A DNA stretch of 27,261 nucleotides from SBAX01 sp043806315 (GTDB lineage: Bacteria; Planctomycetota; Phycisphaerae; UBA1845). Position 1 is the stretch's first letter, and each line of letters opens with the position of its first letter. The DNA lies in contig JAZDHF010000083.1 of the NCBI GenBank assembly GCA_043806315.1, positions 1 through 27,261 of the forward strand, written 5' to 3'. Positions 16,090 to 23,748 of this stretch are shown here, piece after piece. The translations under genes were made by a program, and so were the position numbers. The notes beneath the pieces are model-generated. The model searched no databases and had not been told where the DNA came from. It saw only the letters and a program-made list of their open reading frames with translations.

Positions 16090-17139
16090 CGGCTCATGGG
16101 GCGTTTGGGGTGAGAACTCCGAGTAGAGCGCGGAGAAATCCGATCGTTGCGGTTTTGAGGTTGTGGGCCCATTCGAAGACGGCCACGTACTGATCCAGGT
16201 ATTTCTTGTGCACGCCGCGGAACGGGCGAAGGAAATTTCGAAGCCCCGTCCAAATGCCCTCCAGGCTGTTGTTGTGAACTTCGCGAATCCCATCGCCGTC
16301 ATCGTCCCGAGCCCACTCTCGTTTTCCCGGCGCGTGACACACCGTGACGTGGTCGCGATCCGCCTCGGACAAATGATGATACGCCTCCCATTCATCGCTG
16401 TTGACGCAAGCGCCCGGCACGGTGCCCTCCAAAACGCAAGGCTCCAATTCCTCTCGTGTGCTGTGGTGAACCACGGCCAAACGAACTCGTTTCGTCTGAC
16501 GGCCTACGATTCCGAAGACTGGAGGCCGGTCACGGTCCCAGGTGCCGTGACCACGTCTTTGGTTGGCTCGCCGACGAGGCGGATCATCCGGATGGGGATG
16601 CCGTTCGCCTCTTTTCCCCCGCGTTTTGATACCTTTCGTCGACCTCGACCACCCCGTCCGGCAGGGGCTCTTGGGATCGTGCCTGGGAACCGAGCGCCGG
16701 CAGTTGGCGGCGACGAATCAACAGCCACTTGCGATCCACGCCCATCTCCCGGGCCAGTTGTGCGGTCGGTTTGCCCTCGGCCATGCCGTGCAGCAGTTGG
16801 ACCATCTGGACTTCGTTGTATTTGGTCCCTTGCAAGACCGTTCCCGTAAACAGGTTGAAACAGCGTCCGCATGTCTTACAGCGGTAATCGAGGATCGGAG
16901 TCCGATCGCGCTTGTGGATGAAGGCTCCTTCGAGCGCGTGTCCATTCGGACAGCCAAGGCCGTGAGGGTGTAAAACCGACAGGAGAAAATCGTAACATCG
17001 TTCAGGATCCAAGAGATCGCCGAGTGGGAAATCCATCGTCTTTGCGGCCTCCGTTCCGTAATCCCGGGCTTCCATGCCCGGTCATAGAACGATCGACTAC
17101 AACCCGCCCGCGCCTTCACCTTAAACGCCCCATGAGCCG
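16090..17139 (-). mobile_element. IS1595-family insertion sequence, 1050 bp
   Basis: Perfect 17-bp terminal inverted repeats, CGGCTCATGGGGCGTTT at 16090-16106 and its complement at 17123-17139, bracket one transposase gene read on the minus strand. No matching target duplication is visible (left flank A8, right flank AGTCTTTT). The left target copy may have been altered when the MITE landed alongside. Confidence 0.85.
16094..17036 (-). pseudogene. IS1595-type transposase split by a frameshift
   Basis: Frame one begins MDFPLGDLLDPERCYDFLL at 17036 and carries a zinc-ribbon (CPNGH...YRCKTCGRCFNLFTGT) and helix-turn-helix-like GMAEGKPTAQLAREMGVDRK. It reaches the first catalytic Asp in VVEVDERYQNAGEKR, then runs into TGA at 16584. 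Moving one nucleotide at about 16601-16605 restores HPHPDDPPRRRANQRRG and RPPVFGIVGRQTKRVRLAVVH. The second Asp block (NSDEWEAY) and HNNSLEGIWTGLRNFLRPF follow, to the stop at 16094. Repaired, it is 313 residues, normal for the family. The shift is +1, without a slippery motif of the -1 type IS elements use, so a mutation is more likely than programmed frameshifting. The stop falls inside the left terminal repeat. Confidence 0.85.
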
Positions 17140-17239
17140 AGTCTTTTGCACGTTAGCACCGGCGTAGCACCGACGAAAAACGCCGACCCAAGCGGATCGG
17201 GGTCGTTTCGTAACTCCTTGTGTTTTCGGTACTTATGAA

Positions 17240-17312
17240 TGGAGCCGACGGGGTTCGAACCCGCTACCTCCTGGTTGCAAACCAGGCGCTCTCCCAAATG
17301 AGCTACGGCCCC
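17240..17312 (-). tRNA. tRNA-Ala (anticodon TGC)
   Basis: The minus strand reads GGGGCCG (acceptor) with 3' partner CGGCTCC, D arm GCTCATTTGGGAGAGC, anticodon stem-loop CCTGG-TTTGCAA-CCAGG, and T arm GCGGGTTCGAACCCCGT, with discriminator A at 17240. The CCA end is not encoded (ATT follows), so it needs a CCA-adding enzyme. The 100 bp between it and the IS element have no gene. Confidence 0.95.
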
Positions 17313-17408
17313 CGCATGGATCATACGCTACCCGCACATGGGTGGCGCGGACAAGCTCGGCTTTTCCGGAGGCCGTCTCGCATCCGTACGCTTGCCGGGA
17401 GATAATGG

Positions 17409-17933
17409 TTGTCGATGGTCGAGCACCTCATTATCGACGGCAACAACCTGCTGCACACCCTCCGTGAGCGCGCCCCGATTGCGGCAGCGGGGCGAGAAAC
17501 GATGGTTCGACTCATCGAACGTTGGCGGAAAACGAGCGGTTGCGAGGTAACGCTGATCTTCGACGGACCCGCGCCCCAGGGGGGGTTGCACAAGCAATTG
17601 TCGCCGGAGGGGTTGACGGTTCAGTTCAGCGCTCCAGCGACGGCCGACGACCTGATTGTGGCCATTATCCGCGATGAAAAGGACCCGACGCGACTGCGCG
17701 TGGTGACGAGCGACAAGGCGATCCGCCATGCGGCCGGTTATCGGAAGTGCCGCTCCACCGATGCGGTCAGCTTCGTGAGCGAGTTGTTTTCAACCGACCG
17801 TTCCTCTAGACCGACTCGACAACTCCCGGACGAGAAGCCCGCAGAGGTACAGCCCGACGACGCCGAGCGGTGGAAGGAGGTCTTCGGCGACGACGATGAA
17901 CCGTTTGATGGGTTTGAAGCGATGCTCCACTAA
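17409..17933 (+). CDS. YacP-like NYN-domain ribonuclease
   Basis: The 174-residue protein opens with HLIIDGNNLL (6-15). It also has VTLIFDGPAP (about 46-55), ADDLIVAII and LRVVTSDKAIRHAA (about 95-108). These give the conserved Asp set of the NYN fold (PIN-like), close to the YacP/Rae1 group that cleaves RNA on ribosomes or in RNA turnover. After about residue 130 an acidic tail (DEKPAEVQPDDAERWKEVFGDDDEPFDGF) replaces any second domain. GGGAG at 17397-17401 lies 7 nt before TTG 17409, so TTG is the better start; ATG 17415 is the alternative. It is divergent from the tRNA-Ala gene. The domain is clear; the RNA target is unknown. Confidence 0.8.
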   Translation: MSMVEHLIIDGNNLLHTLRERAPIAAAGRETMVRLIERWRKTSGCEVTLIFDGPAPQGGLHKQLSPEGLTVQFSAPATADDLIVAIIRDEKDPTRLRVVTSDKAIRHAAGYRKCRSTDAVSFVSELFSTDRSSRPTRQLPDEKPAEVQPDDAERWKEVFGDDDEPFDGFEAMLH

Positions 17934-17939
17934 AAACAC

Positions 17940-18252
17940 GTTTTTCCAGATCGCCGGGGGTGAGGCGTATCCCCCGCCAACGCTTGGCCACGTCCACCGT
18001 CACCGCATGGATCAACGACAGTCCGGCCTGTTCGCCGCCTAGGACGCCCTAGACCTTGGTCCGACGACGAGCCTCTTCAATGAGCCGCTCCAGGCCGTTG
18101 GTCGTCCGCACGCGCCTTCGATGAGCCTCCGGGAGCTTCAGGCAGGTGAGGCACTTGTTCAGGCTCTTCGCCAGGCACTCCATCGCCTGTGGGTAGCGAT
18201 CCTCATACGCCTCGATCAGCGACCGACCCTTCTGGACTCCCGTCTCATAGTC
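17940..18252 (-). pseudogene. C-terminal remnant of an IS256-family transposase
   Basis: The minus-strand translation gives DYETGVQKGRSLIEAYEDRYPQ, then CLTCLKLPEAHRRRVRTTNG, LERLIEEARRRTKV, a TAG stop (18049-18051), and then SLIHAVTVDVAKRWRGI and RLTPGDLEK. RTTN..ER...E.RRRTKV is the signature near the end of IS256/Mutator transposases. Only about the last 100 codons remain and they carry a nonsense codon, so the element is dead. Its truncated edge coincides with the 3' end of the YkgJ-type gene (18245-18252 are shared), and its other end runs into the NYN gene's tail. Confidence 0.8.
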
Positions 18253-18694
18253 CTTCCGTCAACGCGACGTGGACGGAGCGCTGGACTGGTTTCCGCTTGG
18301 CCGGTCTTGCCCGGCGGCGTAATCCCCGCTCGCCGGCCGGCTCCAGCTTCCGGCCGGTCTTTTGCAGGTAATACTCGTCGATCTGTTGCGGATGGGTGAA
18401 GAGGTTCTCGTAACCGTAGGTCCCGCCGGCGTAGTCGCAATCGCCCGGCTCGTACTCGCGGCAGATTTCCGGGCGCGATTCGTAGATGCCGCAGCAGTTG
18501 TCGGCGCCGAGGTTCTTGCATCGGGCCTGGAACTGGACGTACCAATCCCCCTCCTCGACGAACACGCTGATTCCCTGGTGCATCAGATACCAGCGGATGT
18601 CGTTGTAGTCGCGGGGGGTGGTCGGCTTGTCGAGCGGCAGCGCGATGTACCGACAGCACGCGGCCATGCAGTGTTCGCAAAGAAGTGAGCCCAT
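18245..18694 (-). CDS. YkgJ-type Cys-cluster protein
   Basis: The 149-residue protein has the YkgJ/UPF0153 pattern of paired cysteines proposed to bind zinc or an iron-sulfur centre: CEHCMAACCRY (6-16), then RCKNLGADNCCGIYESRPEICREY (58-81) and a further GDCDY. The rest is polar, and the basic tail (GLRRRARPAKRKPVQRSVHVALTEGL) looks unlike the family. Its final codons overlap the IS256 remnant, so the C-terminus may have been replaced when that element inserted. ATG 18694 follows GGAGCGG by 7 nt. The biochemical role of the family is not known. It is divergent from rsmD with about 110 bp between. Confidence 0.8.
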   Translation of the reverse strand: MGSLLCEHCMAACCRYIALPLDKPTTPRDYNDIRWYLMHQGISVFVEEGDWYVQFQARCKNLGADNCCGIYESRPEICREYEPGDCDYAGGTYGYENLFTHPQQIDEYYLQKTGRKLEPAGERGLRRRARPAKRKPVQRSVHVALTEGL

Positions 18695-18803
18695 ACCCGA
18701 TCCGCTCCAACCAACCTTGTCAGCCCGCCCCGTAAAGCGGATTATACGGAGAGACGTTTTCGAGGGTCAACGGCGAGCGTTGGAAACGACCGGCGATGTT
18801 GGA

Positions 18804-19373
18804 ATGAGAATCATCGGCGGCACATGGCGATCCCGTCGTTTACTGAGGCCCGAGACCGACTCCACCAGGCCTATGCCCGATCGCGTCAAGCAAAGCATTT
18901 TCGACATGTTAGGTTCGCGCTACGATTGCCCGGGCGCGTTGCCGCCCCTTCTCGTGGCCGACGTGTTCGCCGGCGGCGGATCGATGGGGTTGGAGGCCCT
19001 TTCCCGTGGAGCGACCTATTGCAGTTTCTTCGAGCGGGATCGCGACGCCCTTGCAATGCTTCGTCGCAACGTCGAGTCGCTGGGCGCGGGGCGGGAATCG
19101 AGCATCATTCCCGGCGACGCTTGGCGGGCGGGCATGACGACGCCCGACGGACGACCCTTCGGCCTCATCTTCCTCGATCCCCCCTACCGAGATTGCGAGG
19201 ATACCTCGGACCGCGGAGCGGTGCGTCGTTTTCTGGGGAGGCTGGGCGGCGACTGTCTCGTCGTGCTCCATCACCCTTCCGGTAGGCCCTTTGTCTTGGC
19301 CGACGACGATCCCTGGCGGGTTGTGGAAGAACGCCGCGTGGGGTCCAATGCGGTGACGTTCTTTGCATCATGA
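18804..19373 (+). CDS. rsmD: 16S rRNA (guanine966-N2)-methyltransferase
   Basis: The 189-residue enzyme methylates G966 of 16S rRNA during 30S maturation. It begins MRIIGGTWRSRRL, followed by RPMPDRVKQSIFDMLG (22-37), SAM-binding DVFAGGGSMGLEALSRGA (53-70; a GGGSMG variant of the usual AGSGALG), the FERDRDAL acidic strand and catalytic LDPPY (124-128). Length is normal. The start is fixed by MRIIGG; the longer frame upstream is out of family. The stop overlaps the next start as ATGA (19370-19373), indicating translational coupling to the nucleotidyltransferase gene. Confidence 0.92.
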   Translation: MRIIGGTWRSRRLLRPETDSTRPMPDRVKQSIFDMLGSRYDCPGALPPLLVADVFAGGGSMGLEALSRGATYCSFFERDRDALAMLRRNVESLGAGRESSIIPGDAWRAGMTTPDGRPFGLIFLDPPYRDCEDTSDRGAVRRFLGRLGGDCLVVLHHPSGRPFVLADDDPWRVVEERRVGSNAVTFFAS

Positions 19374-20603
19374 ATCCGCAATCCCACACCGCCGGGCACG
19401 CCGCCCTCCAGATCGTCAACGAGCTCCGCGCCGGCGGACATGCGGCCCTTTTGGCCGGCGGTTGCGTGCGGGACATGCTGCTAAACCGAACGCCCAAAGA
19501 CTACGATGTGGCCACGGACGCCCAACCGGCCCGCGTGCAGGAGCTGTTCCCCCGATCGCGGCTTGTTGGGGCAAAGTTCGGCGTCGTGCTGGTCCGCAAA
19601 TCGGGGTTCGATATCGAGGTCGCCACCTTTCGCTCCGACGGGCCCTATTCGGACGGGCGGCACCCGGATGCGGTCACCTTCGGCACCGACGTCGAGGACG
19701 CCCGTCGGCGCGACTTCACGATCAACGGCCTCTTCCTCGACCCCGTGGACGACCGCGTGATCGACTACGTAGGCGGGCGAGACGATCTGACCGCCGGGGT
19801 CATCCGCACCATCGGCGACCCCGATCACCGTTTTACCGAGGACCACCTGCGGATGCTCCGCGCCGTGCGTTTCGCCGCCCGGCTGGGGTTTACGATCGAG
19901 CCGCGGACCGCGCAGGCCATTGAGCGACTCGCCCCCCCATCTCGCGGCCATCAGTCCAGAGCGCATCTGGCAGGAGCTGGAGGAAATCCTCACCGCCCCC
20001 ACCCGTACCGCCGGCTGGTCCTTGCTGGTTCAATTGGGCTTATGCGACTACTTGGTCAGCGGCCTGCGAGTCGATCGCCGCGCGGATTCGCCGGTCCACC
20101 GTCGTTTGGCCGCTCTTCCCAACGAGCCGATCGACTCTGCTCTCGCTCTCGCGACCTTGCTTTGCGACGGTACGCCGGACGCAGCTCAGGACGCCTGCCG
20201 TGGGTTGCGCCTAAGCAATCGCCTGACGCAGGCCGTCGTCTGGCTCGTTCGATCGCTGCCGATTGTCCGTGATGGGTCCGATCTCGAACTTGCGGATTTG
20301 AAGATGTTGATGGCCGAGCCGACTTGGCCGTTTCTTCTTGAGCTTTTCCGTGTCGATCAACTCGCGGCCGCCGCCGACCTGGCGCCATTTGAGTCCGTGC
20401 GTCGCCGCGCGGAGGCGATCGATCCGACTGAGGTAGCCCCCCCACCGCTTCTCTCCGGCGATGACTTGGCCGCGATGGGTCTGTTGCCCGGACCGCGATT
20501 CGGCGAGATTCTCAAAACGGTTTACCGTGAGCAACTCAACGAAACCATCGAAACACCTTTGCAGGCCCGGGAACTCGCCAAGCGGTTAATGGCGCAAGAC
20601 TGA
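19370..20603 (+). pseudogene. CCA tRNA nucleotidyltransferase / poly(A) polymerase, frameshifted at C7
   Basis: Class II nucleotidyltransferase head motifs are intact in the first frame: LAGGCVRDMLL, KDYDVATDA (metal-binding DxD), RRRDFTINGLF and EDHLRMLRAVRFAARLGF. After IERLAP the frame is lost at seven Cs (19932-19938). The rest (HLAAISPERIWQELEEILTAP ... GLLPGPRFGEILKTVYREQLN) continues in the +1 frame to 20603. Dropping one C restores a 410-residue protein of normal length. The head adds CCA to tRNA 3' ends or oligo(A) to RNA; sequence alone does not settle which. Everything downstream looks under purifying constraint, so an indel error in the assembly, a very recent mutation, or slippage at the homopolymer are all possible. 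It is coupled to rsmD by an ATGA overlap. Confidence 0.85.
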
Positions 20604-20711
20604 AGTGAGAAGTTAGAAAAGAGAAGAGAGACTGGTCGGATCTTGACGTCTTTTGGTTCTTCTGACTTCCCACTTCCAGCTTCAGTCTTCTCACTTCTCT
20701 CTTCTAACTTC
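20601..20711. terminator. Bidirectional terminator-like purine/pyrimidine inverted repeat
   Basis: The left arm (TGAAGTGAGAAGTTAGAAAA, from 20601) is complementary to the right arm (CTTCTCACTTCTCTCTTC and TAACTTC, to 20711) with small offsets. Both convergent genes end inside the arms: the nucleotidyltransferase TGA at 20601-20603 and the fliN TAG at 20704-20706. Confidence 0.55.
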
Positions 20712-21099
20712 CTCCCATCGCCCCGATGCGGCGCTCCACGTTGTCGATTTGGGTGATGCGCAGGCCGAAGTTCTCGCCGGTCTTGACGGCCTGCCCTTTG
20801 CCTATCGCGTGGTTGGCCACGGACAGCGTCAGCTCGGCGTCGACCGGCACGTCAAACTCGACGATCGTCCCGACGCTGATCCCCATGATCGACTCGATGG
20901 TCATATCCCGCTCGGCCAACGTCGCCGTGACCGGGACCGACAAGCCGAGAATCCGCGCCACCCCGGCATCGCGAGGCCGGCCGTTGGACGGTGAAACGCC
21001 GCCGCTCGGCGGTCGTTGCACCGCGGCGGGGGTTGGACTAGTGGGCCCACCGCTTCGCGCCGCGCCGACCAGAGGTTGATCCACCATCGCCTGCGACAT
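20704..21099 (-). CDS. fliN: FliN-like flagellar motor switch protein
   Basis: The 131-residue protein has a low-complexity Pro/Gly/Ser N-terminus (1-45) and a C-terminal SpoA domain: ARILGLSVPVTATLAERDMTIESIMGISVGTIVEFD (48-83), ELTLSVANHAIGKGQAVKTGENFGLRITQI. SpoA domains form the lower flagellar C-ring (FliN with FliM) that reverses motor rotation; they also occur in type III secretion. ATG 21099 is chosen because GAGGGTGG precedes it and the longer upstream frame is low-complexity. It is alone here: no fliM, fliP or other flagellar gene is in the window, and it lies about 115 bp behind fabF on the same strand. Confidence 0.85.
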   Translation of the reverse strand: MSQAMVDQPLVGAARSGGPTSPTPAAVQRPPSGGVSPSNGRPRDAGVARILGLSVPVTATLAERDMTIESIMGISVGTIVEFDVPVDAELTLSVANHAIGKGQAVKTGENFGLRITQIDNVERRIGAMGGS

Positions 21100-21215
21100 C
21101 GTCCCACCCTCACAACCCGGCGCGTACCGACGGCGCAGGGAACCTCCTCCCACCTCCACTATCGGATATCGACGGAAAGGAAACGAGGGCTTGAAGGGCC
21201 GACCAGCCGACCGAC

Positions 21216-22457
21216 TTATTCCCACCGCCGGACGACGATACAGCCGTTGTGCCCGCCGAACCCGAACGAATTGCTCATCCCTACCCGGATCTTTCGATCC
21301 CGGGCGACCTTGGGGCAGTAATCCAAGTCGCACCCCTCGTCCGGATGCTCTAAGTTGATGGTCGGGGGCACCACGGAGTTCTTGGCCGCCAGTACCGTGG
21401 CGATGATCTCCAACCCGCCGCTCGCCCCCAGGGAATGTCCGACAGCGCTCTTCGTGCTGCTGACCACGAGCCTGCGTGCTCCGTCCCCGAACACCCGTTT
21501 GATGGCGATCGTTTCGGCCACGTCGCCCAGAGGCGTCGAGGTTCCGTGGGCGTTGATGTAGTCAACCTGGTCGGGAGAAATCTTCGCGTCCTGGATCGCG
21601 AAGCGCATCGCCGCCGCCGCCCCCTCGCCGCTTTCTGACGGCTGGGCGATATGGTCCGCGTCGGAAGTGGACGCAAATCCGATGACCTCGGCGAGGATCG
21701 GCGCCCCGCGACGCTTGGCGTGTTCCAACTCCTCGAAGATGATCGCTCCGGCCCCCTCCGCGAGGACGAAGCCGTCGCGATCACGATCGAACGGGCGGCT
21801 GGCCCGCGCGGGGTCGTCGTTCCGCGTGCTGAGGGCCCTCATCGCCGCAAACGCCGCCAGAGCCAGCGGCGTTAACGCCGCCTCCGATCCGCCGGTGAAG
21901 ACAATGTCCGCCACGCCTCGACGGATGTGCTGCATGGCCTCTCCCATCGCGTTCGTGGCCGAGGCGCACGCGCTGCTCACCGCGAGGCTGTTGCCCTTCG
22001 CCCCATAGGCGATGGAGATGTTCCCGCTCGCGGCGTTGACCATCAGCTTGGGGATGGTGAACGCCGAGACCTTGCTTGGACCTTTCGTGATAAGGCGGGT
22101 GAACTGCTGCTCCAGCTCGTTCAAGCCGCCGATGCCCGATCCGAAGATCACCGCCATCCGCGCCGGGTCTTCCCGGTTCACGTCCAGCCCGGACGCTTTG
22201 ACGGCCTCATCGCAGGCGACCAAGGCGAACTGCGCGTAGCGGTCCAGACGTTTGATGATTCGGCGGTCGAGGTACTTTTCGGCTTCGAACGCGGGAATCT
22301 CCCCGCCGATACGCACGTCGAATTGCGAGGCGTCGAAGAGGGAAACCGCCGTGATCCCGCTTCGCCCTTCGATTAGCCCGTCCCAATAGCGATCGACCGT
22401 CACGCCGAACGGCGTAACGGCCCCCATTCCGGTTACCACGACCCGCCGATCCGCCAT
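21216..22457 (-). CDS. fabF: Beta-ketoacyl-ACP synthase II
   Basis: The 413-residue cytoplasmic condensing enzyme elongates acyl-ACP with malonyl-ACP. The Cys-His-His triad is visible: Cys164 in SSACASATNA, His304 in NAHGTSTPLGD and His341 in VGHSLGASGG. The N-terminal VVVTGMGAVTPFG, SGIGG and C-terminal SNSFGFGGHNG match the family, and length is standard for KAS II. It is the last gene of the fab operon, 20 bp after acpP, with a weak ribosome site, so it probably depends on coupling. Confidence 0.95.
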   Translation of the reverse strand: MADRRVVVTGMGAVTPFGVTVDRYWDGLIEGRSGITAVSLFDASQFDVRIGGEIPAFEAEKYLDRRIIKRLDRYAQFALVACDEAVKASGLDVNREDPARMAVIFGSGIGGLNELEQQFTRLITKGPSKVSAFTIPKLMVNAASGNISIAYGAKGNSLAVSSACASATNAMGEAMQHIRRGVADIVFTGGSEAALTPLALAAFAAMRALSTRNDDPARASRPFDRDRDGFVLAEGAGAIIFEELEHAKRRGAPILAEVIGFASTSDADHIAQPSESGEGAAAAMRFAIQDAKISPDQVDYINAHGTSTPLGDVAETIAIKRVFGDGARRLVVSSTKSAVGHSLGASGGLEIIATVLAAKNSVVPPTINLEHPDEGCDLDYCPKVARDRKIRVGMSNSFGFGGHNGCIVVRRWE

Positions 22458-22477
22458 GGTTGTCGTCGGAGATGCGC

Positions 22478-22732
22478 TTAAGACTTGACGGTGAGGTGCT
22501 TAAGGATGTAGTCGATCGCCTCACCGACCGTCTTGAGCTTCTCCGCCTCTTCGTCCGGGATGGTCAGGTCGAACTCGTCCTCGAGTTCCATCACCAGTTC
22601 CACGGTGTCGAGGGAATCCGCGTTCAGGTCGTTCACAAACGAGGTGTTGCGAGTGATCTCGCTCTTGTCCACGCTCATCTGCTCGCTGACGATCTGTATG
22701 ACCTTCGCTTCAATTTCAGCCGCAGTAGACAC
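22478..22732 (-). CDS. acpP: Acyl carrier protein
   Basis: The 84-residue acidic protein carries the growing acyl chain on phosphopantetheine attached to Ser40 in NDLNADSLDTVELVM. Flanking helices (AKVIQIVSEQM, EEAEKLKTVGEAIDYILKHL) are typical. It begins with GTG at 22732, chosen because GGGAGGAC lies 6 nt upstream and because the longer frame encodes Arg/Trp-rich nonsense. It lies between fabG (115-bp gap) and fabF (20-bp gap). Confidence 0.95.
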   Translation of the reverse strand: MSTAAEIEAKVIQIVSEQMSVDKSEITRNTSFVNDLNADSLDTVELVMELEDEFDLTIPDEEAEKLKTVGEAIDYILKHLTVKS

Positions 22733-22847
22733 TGCTAAGTCCTCCCGATCCGACTTTCCATCACCTTCAGCCGAACGCCTGGTCTCTCGCCAAGCTCGGG
22801 ATCGTAGTGGCTGGCCGGGGTCTTCGCAACCGCCGCCGGAAGCTCGT

Positions 22848-23588
22848 TCACATGTGCATTCCGCCGTCAACCAGCAACACCTGACCCGTAATATACGAGG
22901 CCTCTTCGCCGCACAAGAACGCCACCACCCCCGCCACCTCGTCCACCTCCCCAAACCGCCCCAGCGGGACGTGTTGCGTGACCGACTCCTTGATCTTCTC
23001 CGGCAGCGTCGCGGTCATGTCCGTGGTAATGAACCCCGGGGCCACCACGTTGCACGTGATCTTTCGCTTCCCCAGCTCCTTGGCGACGCTCTTGCTGAAC
23101 CCGATCAGCCCCGCCTTGCTGGCCGCATAGTTCGCCTGCCCGGCGTTGCCCGTCACCCCGGATACGCTGCCGATGTTGACAATCCGCCCGTATCGCTGCC
23201 GGACCATGATCCGGCTGACCGCACGCGTCAACCAGAACGCCGACCGCAGGTTCGTCGTGAGTACGTCTTCGAACTGCTCGTCGTCCATGGTCATCAGCAG
23301 CCCGTCGCGGGTGATCCCCGCGTTGTTGACCAGGATGTCGATCCGCCCGTACTTGCCGATCACGGCCTCGACCAACGCGTCAATCGCCGCCCGGTCGCAT
23401 ACATCGAGGGTCTGCGGATCGATGATCCCGGGAAGCACTTTCTTCTGTCCCTCCGCGGCAAGCTCCGCCAGCGCCGCCGCGTCCCGCGCACAGGCCACAA
23501 CCGTCGCGCCGCGCTTGGCCAGCGCCAGACAGATCGCTCGACCGATCCCTCGGCTCCCGCCCGTCACCAACGCAATACGATCCTTCAT
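22848..23588 (-). CDS. fabG: 3-oxoacyl-ACP reductase
   Basis: The 246-residue short-chain dehydrogenase reduces beta-ketoacyl-ACP with NADPH. The cofactor loop is TGGSRGIG (9-16), NNAG is at 88-91, and the catalytic triad is Ser141, Tyr154 and Lys158 (NIGSVSG and YAASKAG). The C-terminal VLLVDGGM is as expected. It is in the fab operon downstream of fabD, separated by 160 bp that is largely a palindromic repeat. Confidence 0.95.
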   Translation of the reverse strand: MKDRIALVTGGSRGIGRAICLALAKRGATVVACARDAAALAELAAEGQKKVLPGIIDPQTLDVCDRAAIDALVEAVIGKYGRIDILVNNAGITRDGLLMTMDDEQFEDVLTTNLRSAFWLTRAVSRIMVRQRYGRIVNIGSVSGVTGNAGQANYAASKAGLIGFSKSVAKELGKRKITCNVVAPGFITTDMTATLPEKIKESVTQHVPLGRFGEVDEVAGVVAFLCGEEASYITGQVLLVDGGMHM

Positions 23589-23616
23589 CCCGACGTCCTC
23601 ACGCCGTCCTCGCCGT

Positions 23617-23732
23617 GTCGCGCCGCCCGTTGTGGGCGGCGCCGATCAGAGCGTGGAGCGGGAGCGACACGACTCATCCGCTCGCTCCCGCTCGCGGCTC
23701 TGATTAGTTCCCCGCTCGGGGTGACGCTACAT
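23617..23732. repeat. REP-like composite palindrome in the fabD-fabG gap
   Basis: It contains hairpins CGCCGCCC-GTTGT-GGGCGGCG (23621-23641) and AGAGCG...CGGCTCT with inner GCGGGAGCGA/TCGCTCCCGC arms, and ends in GGGGTGACGCTACA. The last 14 bp and the CGCCGCCC hairpin recur in the fabH-fabD gap. Such long stems inside an operon could stabilise or attenuate the message. Confidence 0.6.
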
Positions 23733-23748
23733 CGAGCCAGCGCCGATG

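Noticed and set aside
17140..17240. Integrase-type attachment site at the tRNA-Ala 3' end
   Set aside because: No second copy of the tRNA 3' end and no integrase gene were found in the window.
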